From the NCBI RefSeq assembly GCF_002795865.1, contig NZ_CP024920.1, forward strand, positions 434,001 through 498,000: 64,000 nt of DNA, given 5' to 3'. The notes beneath the pieces were generated by a model. It did not search any database, was not told the DNA's origin, and saw only the letters and a program-made list of their open reading frames with translations. Both the position numbers and the translations under genes were made by a program. The stretch's first letter is position 1. Each line of letters starts with the position of its first letter. Below are positions 43,833-53,000 of this stretch, piece after piece. The stretch comes from Qipengyuania seohaensis. GTDB taxonomy: Bacteria; Pseudomonadota; Alphaproteobacteria; Sphingomonadales; Sphingomonadaceae.

Positions 43833-44163
43833 TGCCGGTCTTGTAGCTTGGAAAATCAGATGCAGGAACGACAAGCATCGCGCCGCAGCCAGCAACAAAC
43901 GTGTTCGTCCCAGAAATGTTTGGCTGCACAGGCACTCAGGTCACCGCAATGAACAATAAATTTGCTCGAAAGCGTATCTATTCGGGCCTGTCGTAACCCT
44001 ACAATCGACTGGATTGCATTCGGTGCTATTCAGCCATTGCGACCCGAAGGGCTCGGAGCAGCGATGCAATGAGTTCTCTCCTTGTGGGCGGCTCCAAATG
44101 GGGCCGCCCTTTTTCTGGTGACCGGGGACGCAATCGCGAAAACGCCGAGCGAACCTTGAGCGT
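43833..44163. other. Gene-free stretch with an orphan plus-strand terminator
   Basis: 331 bp with no supported coding gene. A plus-strand intrinsic terminator lies at 44,086-44,115, yet no plus-strand gene precedes it. A short transcript starting near 43,950-44,000 (TTGCTC near 43,970, then TATCTATT about 12 bases later) could be a small RNA. Confidence 0.35.
44086..44115 (+). terminator. Orphan intrinsic terminator
   Basis: GGGCGGC and GCCGCCC form a perfect stem around a loop of about ten bases, followed by TTTTT on the plus strand. No plus-strand gene ends before it. Confidence 0.75.
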
Positions 44164-45096
44164 TCACCTAGGACAGCTACCCAACGGCCCGCGACGATCC
44201 ACGACCGTGATGCGCTGCTTCTTGGCCTCGATCACCAGGCGCTCGGTCACGCCGTTACCAGGAAATGCCACGACGTAGCGAGGGTTAAGACCGAGCATTT
44301 GCTCGTTGCGCTTGAACCCTGCGCGGGCACCGAGACGGCGTTCAAGCCCGAACGTCAGTTGCTGGACTTCGTGACGCTCGGCCCAGGATGCGGCCAGTCT
44401 GTCGGCTCCTTTACCGTCGCCGCCGTGAATCAGAAAGAGATCGGGAACGACCTCGCGTACCTTGTCGAGCGTAGCCCAGATGTTCGCCGCGTATGCCTTG
44501 GCGTCGTTCTCGCTGTCGAAGCGGTTGCGGCCGCCGGCGAAGACCACCGGTGTACCCTCTGGCGAATGTGCAGCCTGACGACGTTCCTTGCGCACGCGCA
44601 GGAAATCGCGGGCATCGATCACTGCCGAAGTCATGGTCTTTGAATGGCGCGCACGCGATCCCGATACGGGCTTCCAGGAGGAACCGGTTTCGTCTCGGTA
44701 TAGACCTGCCGCAACCTCGCGCATCTGCTCGAATGCTAGCATGCTGGCTTCAGCTGACTGGGCGCGCAGCGTCTGTTCCTCAAGGTTCGACGAATGCACT
44801 TCGGAGCCGTCGGCCGATGCCAACAGGGCGCGGATTTCATCCGAGGCCCGGTCCACCAAGGCCGACTTGCGGCTGGCAGCGCGGTGGAAGAGGTTGACGA
44901 AGCCCCAGGCGAGATCCTCGGCGTCGGATTCGAGCGCGGTATCGGCGAACAGCGCGAAGAGATCGGACCAGACCGCTCCGAGCGTGTGAGCCATGGCGTC
45001 CTCGCAAGGGAAGTCGGCCTCGTTGAAAGGGGCAGGCGTGATCGAGAAGCCGGATAGATCGAGACCGGCAAGCTGGCTGGCAAAACTGTCATACAT
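44164..45096 (-). CDS. DUF2493 (SLOG-like) protein
   Basis: A 310-residue protein from ATG 45096 with CAGGAGG upstream. The N-terminal half (about 1-160) is helical, and the C-terminal half carries DUF2493: VVFAGGRNRFDSENDAKAYAANIWATLDKVREVVPDLFLIHGGDGKGADRLAASWAE, GAR-AGFKRNEQML and YVVAFPGNGVTERLVIEAKK, a SLOG-like nucleotide-binding fold of the YspA kind. It may sense a nucleotide related to NAD or ADP-ribose. Genes of this kind are typical of sphingomonad plasmid blocks; exact role unknown. Confidence 0.85.
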   Translation of the reverse strand: MYDSFASQLAGLDLSGFSITPAPFNEADFPCEDAMAHTLGAVWSDLFALFADTALESDAEDLAWGFVNLFHRAASRKSALVDRASDEIRALLASADGSEVHSSNLEEQTLRAQSAEASMLAFEQMREVAAGLYRDETGSSWKPVSGSRARHSKTMTSAVIDARDFLRVRKERRQAAHSPEGTPVVFAGGRNRFDSENDAKAYAANIWATLDKVREVVPDLFLIHGGDGKGADRLAASWAERHEVQQLTFGLERRLGARAGFKRNEQMLGLNPRYVVAFPGNGVTERLVIEAKKQRITVVDRRGPLGSCPR

Positions 45097-45367
45097 CTGA
45101 GTAGTCCTCCTGAGACCGGCGAGTGCCGGCAGAGGAATTTCCGCGCGGGCCTGTTCGCCGTGCACGAAAAGGACCGGGACAAGGGAACGCCGCACCGCGG
45201 CAGCGGGAAACCCCGCAAGGCAAGGCTGGCGCGGGCCACACGGGCCGCAGCCTTGCGCGGGTTGCGGTGGGACCTGACCGGTCCAGGGCACAAGGACCAG
45301 CGAACAGGCTCGCGCGGGATAGTGTCGGAGTGGTGCTGGAGTTGTCTGGGAGGAGTCCCGGATCGGT

Positions 45368-46096
45368 TCAGGAGCGCTCCGGGAGGCCGAACTGGCCCGG
45401 CGTGAAGGCAAGCACTTCCGCATGCGGGAAAGCCGCGATCGCGGTTAGTCGATCTCCCTCGTGGCGCAAGTGCCACCCCCGACCGTGATCCGGTTCCGAT
45501 TTCGCAAAGCCGGCCGGATCGAGCAGTGCCAGGTTCATACCGTCCGGCTCCCGCGCGGACCGTGCCCGGATGGCCTGACCCCCCGCCTCGCGCACCGAAG
45601 CGGCAAGGTCCTGGCAATGCGAATAGTCGTCCGGGTCAAGCCATCGCTGGGCATCGGCCTCAAGCGGCGGCCTGGTCGTATCGGTCAACCGCGTGACCGA
45701 TACGGCTACGGAAAAGCTCAGATGCTCGCTTGTCCGGTTGCCCGGAACGAACCCCGGCGAGCGGCTGTAGAATTTGAGCCGCCAATAGGCGGTCTCGGTG
45801 ATAGCGGTGCCTTCGGCTTCGCTGGCGTAGAAAATCCCGGGTCCCTCGTTTGCCCGGCGAAAGCGGCTGGCAACCGTGTGGCCATAGCGAAAGGGTGAAG
45901 CGAGGAGATAGTGCAACCCGTGCGCGGACTTCGGAAGGTCGGGCTTTGCGCTATCTGCCAGTTCCTCAAGCCGCTGTTGCTCGCCAAGATCTGAGGTCAA
46001 ACGATTGGTCGAGATACGATGCTGTGCTTCGACTACCCGCCATACCGTTCGGCGATAGCGGCGGAACTCAGACGCGAGCGCGGTGGGCGTCCACAT
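45368..46096 (-). CDS. RES-domain toxin
   Basis: A 242-residue protein from ATG 46096. It carries the RES domain: an Arg in TVWRVVEAQHR near residue 20, HYLLASPFRYGHTVASRFRRANEGPGIFYASEAEGTAITETAYWR (about 80-125, with the conserved Glu), and a late H/S region (DDYSHCQDLAASVRE, DPAGFAKSEPDH). RES toxins degrade NAD+. It overlaps the 3' end of its antitoxin by 29 nt, as is usual for such pairs. Confidence 0.88.
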   Translation of the reverse strand: MWTPTALASEFRRYRRTVWRVVEAQHRISTNRLTSDLGEQQRLEELADSAKPDLPKSAHGLHYLLASPFRYGHTVASRFRRANEGPGIFYASEAEGTAITETAYWRLKFYSRSPGFVPGNRTSEHLSFSVAVSVTRLTDTTRPPLEADAQRWLDPDDYSHCQDLAASVREAGGQAIRARSAREPDGMNLALLDPAGFAKSEPDHGRGWHLRHEGDRLTAIAAFPHAEVLAFTPGQFGLPERS

Positions 46097-46445
46097 AGTC
46101 GCAAACGGTAATGAGACCCTTGAAGCTGTCGACGAGATCGATCGGGCGCGCATCGAGATCGAGATTGGCGGTCGTCAGCCACGCGCGCGCAGACATGTCA
46201 TCGCTCCCGAGCAGAGCATCGAGCGAGCGGAATAGCCGCAGGAGGAACTGAGCAGCTTCGAAGGACTTCGATGCAGGGTCGAGCTGTGCCTTGCCCGAGC
46301 GCAGGCGCGAGGCCGTCGATTCCGACACCCCCAGGATTGCACCAAGCTTGGGGTTGGTGAGGCCCCAGAACTCCGCAATGCGCGCGATAGCAGAGGTGAG
46401 GACCTTTCCATCATCGGGCTGCAATTCGAGTGGCTTCGTCGCCAT
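46068..46445 (-). CDS. Xre/MbcA/ParS-type antitoxin of the RES toxin
   Basis: A 125-residue protein from ATG 46445. An Xre-like helix-turn-helix (SAIARIAEFWGLTNPKLGAILGVSESTASRLRSGKAQLDP) is followed by the toxin-binding DUF2384 domain (SKSFEAAQFLLRLFRSLDALLGSDDMSARAWLTTANLDLDARPIDLVDSFKGLITVCDYVDAHR). The latter plugs the toxin active site, the former represses the operon. It lies upstream of the toxin in a 29-nt overlap. The pair stabilises the island or acts as a defence module. Confidence 0.92.
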   Translation of the reverse strand: MATKPLELQPDDGKVLTSAIARIAEFWGLTNPKLGAILGVSESTASRLRSGKAQLDPASKSFEAAQFLLRLFRSLDALLGSDDMSARAWLTTANLDLDARPIDLVDSFKGLITVCDYVDAHRARV

Positions 46446-46484
46446 GACCTTTCCTTTCATCTGCAAGATATACACACTTATCAC

Positions 46485-46913
46485 TCAAATGCAAGATTTC
46501 TGATGTTCGAAGACCGCCTCTCCGTTTGAGAAACGCCCGACCATTTTGAGTTCGCCGAACATTCGTTCGAAACGCGGCGCCACTTGGGCGAGCCAGTGGC
46601 GCGCACGGGCCGCGCGCGGGTGAAAGAAGTCAGCTTCCCAAAAGCGAGCATCATCGCGAGGGGCGAGCCAGATCGCGGCAAGCCCGCAATAGGTCGATAT
46701 CCCGCAATCGGCGAAAGCGTTGCGCAGGAGGATACGCTCCTCGCGACCGCGCCATCCATCGAAGGTCTCGAAGGATGGAAAGGCTGCCTTTGTGGTATCG
46801 ATGATCTCGTCGACGAGGCACTCATAGACCCAGTCCGCATCGTCGTCTTGGCCGTCATCGAGCAGGCGAAAGGCTACCAATGAGCCGGTCGGATAGCTGA
46901 CGGAACGTCCCAT
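46485..46913 (-). CDS. Conserved protein next to ArdC, unknown function
   Basis: 142 residues. MGRSVSYPTGSLVAFRLLDDGQDDDADWVYECLVDEIIDTTKAAFPSFETFDGWRGREERILLRNAFADCGISTYCGLAAIWLAP is a mixed alpha/beta protein found with ardC genes in plasmid-like blocks (from memory of such contexts). It lies 11 bp after ardC. No enzyme motif. Possibly helps ArdC or another anti-restriction activity. Confidence 0.7.
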   Translation of the reverse strand: MGRSVSYPTGSLVAFRLLDDGQDDDADWVYECLVDEIIDTTKAAFPSFETFDGWRGREERILLRNAFADCGISTYCGLAAIWLAPRDDARFWEADFFHPRAARARHWLAQVAPRFERMFGELKMVGRFSNGEAVFEHQKSCI

Positions 46914-46924
46914 CTCACCGCTCC

Positions 46925-47854
46925 TTAGGCTGCACTAGCAAGATCGACGTCGGTCTCGCCTTCACATGTTTGAAGTCCACCCAGTTCGAGCAACAACGTG
47001 GCTGCCTCCTCGGCCTTTGCAGCCGCGGTCAGGATCGCGCGCTCGTCCGATTTGAGGATCTTGAGCCAAGACGCGATGTAGCTCGCATGATTATCGAGGT
47101 GAGTGACTGGAAGACCCAACTCTGCCCCGAGAATGGCTGAGGACAGTTCGGCGATCAGTTCTTCGGCAGCATAAGCATCGCTACCGAAACGGTTCTTGAG
47201 ATCGCGATCGAGCCGCGAGGAATGGCCGGTCCAGTGCGACAGCTCATGCGCGAGTGTCGAATAGTAGTGGTCGTAGGCTTCGAAAAGCTCGGCGGGCGGT
47301 ATGGTTATGCGGTCGCGCAGCGGCTCATAGTATGCCTGGGCTCCGTGATGCCGCAGGTCTGCCTCGATCCGGGCGAAGAAAGCATCGAGCCGCTCTTCGC
47401 GGCCTTCGGGTTCAAGCGCGGCAACCAGTGGCTTCGGATGGTAGAATGCGGGAAGGCCATCGCATTGGTCGGCATTGAAGACTGAATAGGCCTTCAGCAC
47501 GCGCCTGCTCTCCGTGTCCTGACCGCCTTCGGCGTTTTCGACCTCCTTGGTGTAGCTTTTGTAAAAGATCGCAATGGTCGATTTCTCGCCTTTGCGGACC
47601 TGACCTCCAAGCGTCTGGCATTGGCGGTATGTCATCCAGTAGGGAGAGGCGTATCCGCAGGCATCGGCTACCATCCAGAGCCAGAAGGTATTCATGCCGC
47701 GATACGGTGTCCCGCAGGAGCGCAGCGGGCGAGAAAGCGGCAAGCCACGCCACGGCTTGACCCAGGGTTTGGTGCCCTGCTCCAGCTTTTCAATGATGGC
47801 AGCAGTGATGCGCCCGGCTGGAGAAACTGAAGCGGTGCGGCGGGACTTGGTCAT
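46925..47854 (-). CDS. ardC: ArdC-family antirestriction protein
   Basis: A 309-residue protein from ATG 47854. The N-terminal ssDNA-binding domain (TAAIIEKLEQGTKPWVKPWRG, GMNTFWLWMVADACGYASPYWMTYRQC, LGGQVRKGEKSTIAIFYK) and the C-terminal zinc-metalloprotease motif HELSHWTGH with a third ligand region (YAAEELIAELSSAIL) are complete. ArdC proteins protect incoming DNA from restriction during conjugative entry. It shares the island leader motif (CAGGAGACGATCT before ATG, GAGGGGAGGG about 60 bp upstream) with parB, the helicase and the Toprim gene. Confidence 0.93.
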   Translation of the reverse strand: MTKSRRTASVSPAGRITAAIIEKLEQGTKPWVKPWRGLPLSRPLRSCGTPYRGMNTFWLWMVADACGYASPYWMTYRQCQTLGGQVRKGEKSTIAIFYKSYTKEVENAEGGQDTESRRVLKAYSVFNADQCDGLPAFYHPKPLVAALEPEGREERLDAFFARIEADLRHHGAQAYYEPLRDRITIPPAELFEAYDHYYSTLAHELSHWTGHSSRLDRDLKNRFGSDAYAAEELIAELSSAILGAELGLPVTHLDNHASYIASWLKILKSDERAILTAAAKAEEAATLLLELGGLQTCEGETDVDLASAA

Positions 47855-47909
47855 AGATCGTCTCCTGATCACCGGAACGGACGTGTCCGGGTTCAGGATG
47901 AACAAGGCG

Positions 47910-47920
47910 CCCTCCCCTCT
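47910..47920 (-). promoter_or_regulatory. Shared leader motif before ardC
   Basis: AGAGGGGAGGG on the minus strand, about 56 bases upstream of the ardC ATG; same position and sequence type as at 50,057, 54,396 and 55,361. Confidence 0.5.
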
Positions 47921-48023
47921 GAGCCTCACCAACGTAAGCGACCTACGGAAGGAAAGGTGAAAAGGCGGCCCGTCCCGAGAGGGACGGACCGCCCGCCGAG
48001 TGACCTGGACCTGTCAGGAGGGG

Positions 48024-49994
48024 TCAGGCAGCCTGCTCGGCAATTTCGTTCGCGGCCTCGTCTTCGGTCGGGTCCGCGGCTTCATTCTCGACCGGTGCCT
48101 CAGATGAACCGAAGCGCATGATCTCGGGCACCCAAGCTCCCGCTCGCGTCTTCACATCCGCCTCGCCGATGAAATTGCCGGAGAAGATACGCTCGGCTGC
48201 GCTCGCCAGTTCTGCCTTCTTCGAGCCTGCATAGCGGCTGACGAGTTCGGGGCCGCCTGCTGCATCGAGCGCTTCGAGCGTGCGCGCCTTCGCCACACGA
48301 TCGAAATAGTTCGCCGCCGTTGGCCGCCACCAATGCGCCGTCTCGATCTCGAGCAGCGACCCGAGTATCTCGTGCAGCGGCGCCGAGCGATCGCCTTCAC
48401 ACGCAAGGCTAGCGACCAGCGTGCGGGATACGACATGGCCGAGCCAGGCCGAACGTGCTTCATCGCTCAATGCGCGGAAGCGTTCGAACCGCTCGACATC
48501 CGTCTCACCGGAGCGCCAGCTTTCGTCGAGCGAGGCGGCAAATTCGGCAAGCGCAGCGCTCGCTGGGGCGTCCTTCGCCTCGAAGCCGGCCACCGGTCCC
48601 GATGCTACCGAGCCGACCAGCGTCGATGCCTTCTTCGCGCGCCAGTCATGCCCATCGGCATCCGCGAGCGTGAAGACCATGAAGTCGAGCGCAAGCGCGG
48701 GATCGTTGGCCAGGTGGATCGCCAGGATGTCGCGGCGCTGCATCGCGAGCTCGTCGAGCAGACGGTGGGAAAGGGCGCCGCTCTTGCGCTTGGTATCAGC
48801 CCCAGCATCCACTGGTTCGACTGCTCCGTCATCAGCGTTGACGACTTCAACTTCGGTGTAGAATTGCGGCACCAATGCCGGTTCGCCATTGCGAGAGAGC
48901 ACGAGGAACGCTCCAGCCTCCGACTTGAGCTCATCGGCAAGCACCGGCGGTCGGTCGTTGAGATCGCGCATCGCGCGGTCGATCGAGACCAGTTCTTCTT
49001 CCGCCTTGGCGATCTCGCTTTCGTCGCTGTCCTCATCCTCGAGGATGGCGGCCGTCCGATCGTAGTCGGCTTCAAGGTCGCTCAGCTCGCGGGCCTCGTC
49101 TTCGGTCAGCGGAGCCGGTTCGCATGGGAGCCGATTGAGGCCTTCGACGAGATCGTGGCTGACATAGTTCCCAAGCGTCGGTCGCACCCAAGCAAGTCCG
49201 TGTTCTTCAGCGACCATTTTCGCAGCATCATCCATCGATTTCTGGGCCAGGTCTTCGAGCAGCGCGACATCGATCCAGCTCTCGCTGGCTTCGTCGTCGA
49301 ACAGTTCGCGTTCGATTCGGCCTCCTGCAGCAAGGTAGGCATCGCGCCCGACCAGAACCGCGCGCGGATCGGAGCCACGAACAGTGGCATCAAGCACCAT
49401 GCGGCGGATCGTATCAGGCGTGATCTGATACCAGGCATCCTGCAGTTCGGCATAGACGTGTGCCTGGCGGTCGATGTCTGAAATCGCCCCATAGGCCTTG
49501 GCCATGTCGAGCGTGATCGCGCCTTCGGCGAGCGCTTCAAAGATACAGGGTGCGAGACCCGCCAGTCGCAGACGACCCTCGACAAAGCGGACCGTGAGAC
49601 CAAACCGGCGGGCCACGTCTTCGGTGCTGGCTCCCGCTTCGATGATAGCGGCGAAAGCCTGCGCCTCGTCGGCCGGGTTCATCGCAAGGCGCTGGAAGTT
49701 CTCAGCAAGGCTCGCTTCGCGAACCTCGCTTTCCTCGCCTTCGATAACAAGGCAAGTAACCTCGTGGTTCTTGGGAAGCGTGCCTTCCTCGGCCAGCGCT
49801 TGGAGCTGAGCCAGACGGCGACCACCGGCCTCGACTTCGAACTTGCCGCGCTTGGCTTTTCGCACGACGAGGTTCTGTAAGAGGCCGCGCGCGGCAATGT
49901 CCGCACGCAGCTGCAGGTCTGCAAGAACGTCGCTCGACTTGCGCACATTGCGGGGGCTTGGGACGAGCTTCTTCAAGGGAATAGACTGGATCAT
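48024..49994 (-). CDS. ParB-like nuclease/partition protein, large
   Basis: A 656-residue protein from ATG 49994. The ParB/Srx domain has LVPSPRNVRKSSDVLADLQLRADIAARGLLQNLVV, then VEAGGRRLAQLQALAEEG and EESEVREASLAENFQRLAMNPADEAQAF, the classical ParB box II/NTPase region, followed by a helix-turn-helix (ASTEDVARRFGLTVRFVEGRLRLAGL). The C-terminal half (about 250-656) is acidic and helical and not conserved in chromosomal ParB. There is no ParA nearby. Such proteins in plasmid blocks may act as regulators or CTPases rather than true partition proteins. It shares the leader motif of the block. Confidence 0.9.
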   Translation of the reverse strand: MIQSIPLKKLVPSPRNVRKSSDVLADLQLRADIAARGLLQNLVVRKAKRGKFEVEAGGRRLAQLQALAEEGTLPKNHEVTCLVIEGEESEVREASLAENFQRLAMNPADEAQAFAAIIEAGASTEDVARRFGLTVRFVEGRLRLAGLAPCIFEALAEGAITLDMAKAYGAISDIDRQAHVYAELQDAWYQITPDTIRRMVLDATVRGSDPRAVLVGRDAYLAAGGRIERELFDDEASESWIDVALLEDLAQKSMDDAAKMVAEEHGLAWVRPTLGNYVSHDLVEGLNRLPCEPAPLTEDEARELSDLEADYDRTAAILEDEDSDESEIAKAEEELVSIDRAMRDLNDRPPVLADELKSEAGAFLVLSRNGEPALVPQFYTEVEVVNADDGAVEPVDAGADTKRKSGALSHRLLDELAMQRRDILAIHLANDPALALDFMVFTLADADGHDWRAKKASTLVGSVASGPVAGFEAKDAPASAALAEFAASLDESWRSGETDVERFERFRALSDEARSAWLGHVVSRTLVASLACEGDRSAPLHEILGSLLEIETAHWWRPTAANYFDRVAKARTLEALDAAGGPELVSRYAGSKKAELASAAERIFSGNFIGEADVKTRAGAWVPEIMRFGSSEAPVENEAADPTEDEAANEIAEQAA

Positions 49995-50056
49995 GGATTG
50001 TCTCCTGATGGATTGAAGAGCCACGCGAAGATGCATGGCCCGACAAGCCACCGGCT

Positions 50057-50070
50057 CCCTCCCCTCTCTC
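50057..50070 (-). promoter_or_regulatory. Shared leader motif before the ParB-like gene
   Basis: GAGAGAGGGGAGGG on the minus strand, about 65 bases upstream of the ATG at 49,994. A CAGGAGACAATCC box precedes the ATG, as for ardC. Confidence 0.5.
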
Positions 50071-50093
50071 ACGCTTGGTCGTGGATTTGCCGT

Positions 50094-53000
50094 TCAGGCC
50101 GCAATGGCCGGGAGAACAGAGGATGCCTTCGACACGGGGACGAAAAGGCGCGTGCGGTAACGAATGATCTCTGTGAAACAGCCCTTGGTCTTGTACCAGT
50201 CGAGGCGTTCGGGGGCGTAGCCGGTGAGTTCGAGGCGCTGCTCGCCGCCGACCAGAGAGCGCTTGACGGTCAGAGCGTCATGACTTGCGAACGACTGGGG
50301 CGTTCCGCTTGTCAGGACCAGTTTTCCGAGCTCAGCCGGATCGGGGCCGGACACACCCTTCAAGCCGAATGTCTCGGCGATCTTGGCAAGGTCGATATCA
50401 AGGACTTCGCGTCCGATAATCGAGCTCCCGTGCTCGGCGGCAAGGCGGGTGACGCGGACATGGTCGCCAGGCAGCCGCTTCCAGACCGGAAGAAGCAGTC
50501 CAGTCGCCAGATGCACTCGTTCAGTGACCGGCGAAGCAGCTGCGGCGTCTTCTTCCTGTGTCCACAGCTGGGAAAACTCGGTCACGCCGACCTCTTCCCA
50601 CAAGCTTTCTCCAAGCGCCTCGAGCGTCCAGTTGACCGATTGAAGCGGGCGCAACAGGCGACGGCGTTCGATCACCGCGCCATCATCGGCGATGAGGCGC
50701 CGCGCCGGAACTGACAAGGCCACCTTGCCCGAGCGCGCATTGCGCAGGGGAATGGCCTGGGGTGATCCGATCTCTTGCATCCTCACGAGACGTTTGAAGC
50801 GCAGCGGACGCAATTGGCGTTTCACTTCGAGCGAAACGAGGCGGGTTTCGGCGCCAGAGACAGCATCGGTGCGGAGCACATCATCGGATAGCACCGAGAA
50901 GCTTTCGACGCGGACCGTTTCCAGACCTAGATCGAGAGTACCAGCCTCTCGGGCTGCTTCGACCCGCGCTTCAACAAGTCCGAGATACTCTTCGAAGATG
51001 CCGTTCTGCAGTGCGATCGGGAGCGCAAGTATGCGGTTGAGCCAGCGTTGGATGGTGGGAAGATTGTCGCTCAACCCGCCGTCGGGGTTCTCGAGCTTGA
51101 GGCCGGTTCGCTCGACGAAGTCCCCGAAACCGACTGCCTCGAGTTTTCCATCGTAAAGCAAGTAGAACCAGCGCGAGAGCGCGTCTTTCGCATAATCGCT
51201 CTCGAGATTGTCGGCAGGATCGAACAGGTTCTGACCGCCGGTCTGACGCTGGCCGCGTGTGAGAGCGCCCAATGCGTCGAGCCTTCGCGCAATGGTCGAG
51301 ATGAAGCGGCGTTCGCCCTTCACGTCGGTAGTAACCGGGCGGAACAGCGGCGCAGAAGCCTGGTTGGTGCGGTTTGTCCGGCCAAGACCCTGGATCGCGT
51401 TGTCCGCCCGCCAGCCCGGTTCGAGGAGGAAATGGACGCGCCGCTGCTGGTTTTGGGCATCAAGGTCGGCGTGATAGGATCGGCCCGTACCTCCTGCGTC
51501 CGAGAAGACCAGAATACGTTTCGCTCCATCCATGAAGCACTGTGCTTCAGCGACATTGGCGCTTGCGCTTCGACGTTCAAGCCGCTGCTGACCGTCGCGC
51601 CCTAAGACCAATCTGCGGGTGCGGCCCGTGACTTCCGCCACGGCCTCGGTCCCGAAGTGCTCGATGATGGCATCAAGTGCAGTGGCGATAGGGGGCAAAG
51701 CGCAAAGCTGCTCGATCAGTGCGTCGCGAGCTGCGATGGCACGCGAGCAGAGAACGGGCTTGCCGTGCTCGTCGCTCATCGCTTCGGATCGCAGATTGCC
51801 TTCCTCGTCAGTGAAGACCTGCATTAGGCGCACGGGGAAGCTCTTCGCGAGATAGTCGATGACATATTCGCGCGGAGAGAGATCGATATCGAGCGCTTCT
51901 CGCTTCTCGTCCGAGAGATCGGCCAGGCGCCGGTCGAGCATCGCTTCGGCGGTCGAGACCAGCTGCACGACCACCGAATGGTCATCGCCAAGCGATGCTT
52001 CCATGGCAGGGATCAGGCTTGGCAGTTTCATCGAGAGCAGAAGCTGCGCAAAGAAGCGCTGCTTGGTACCTTCGAAGATTGAGAGCGCCGCGGCTTTGGC
52101 GTTGCGGTTGAGCGTATCACCGCTGTCCTCGTCGACCACCCTTGTGGCTTCGAGCGCTTCATCGAGATTGCGGTGAATGATCGCCCAGGCCTTGGCATAG
52201 GCATCGTAGATCCGCACCTGCGCTTCTGTGAGCTGATGTTCGAGGATCTCGTATTCGACCCCCGCAAACGACAACGCACGGGCAAGGTAGAGTCCCTGGG
52301 CCTTGAGATCGCGGGCGACAAGTTCCATCGCTGCCACGCCGCCGGCGCGGATCTCGGTCATGAATGCCTCATGCGTTGGAAACGAGGATTCGGGCCCCCA
52401 TAGCCCAAGGCGGGCCGTGTAGCCGAGATTGGCAATGTCCGATGCGCCGGTCGCGGAAGCGTACAGAACACGTGCTCGCGGCAGATGGTTCTGAAGCCTG
52501 AGACCTGCCATCCCTTGCTCCGATCCTTTGACATTGCCGCGGGTCGAGGAAGAGCCGAGCGCATTGGCCATGGCATGCGCTTCGTCGAAGGCAATCACGC
52601 CTTCGAATTGCTCGGCGGCCCAGTCGAGGATCTGATCGAGCCTTGTGTCCTCGGCGCGTCCCGAGCGAAGCGTTGGATAGGTTACGAACAGGATACCCTC
52701 GGCCATCGTCACCGGACTTCCGAGTTTCCATCGGGAGAGCGGCTGGATGTCGAGTGGGAGTCCCCCAAGCGCTTCCCAATCGCGGCGCGCATCTTCGAGC
52801 AATGCCTCGTTCTTGGTGATCCAGACGTGACGGCGTTCGCCCGAGAGCCAGCGATCCATCATGACGCTCGCGATCTGGCGACCCTTGCCTGCGCCCGTGC
52901 CGTCACCGAGGAAAAAACCCTGGCGGTAGAAGTGACCGTCCTCCGCGAGTTCGACCGTCGTTCCTTGTTCGCTTGGACGGAATTGCCCGGGAAGGTCGCG

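Noticed and set aside
48333..49481. Open frame of 382 codons on the plus strand
   Set aside because: Antisense to the ParB-like gene and rich in Arg; no ribosome-binding site.
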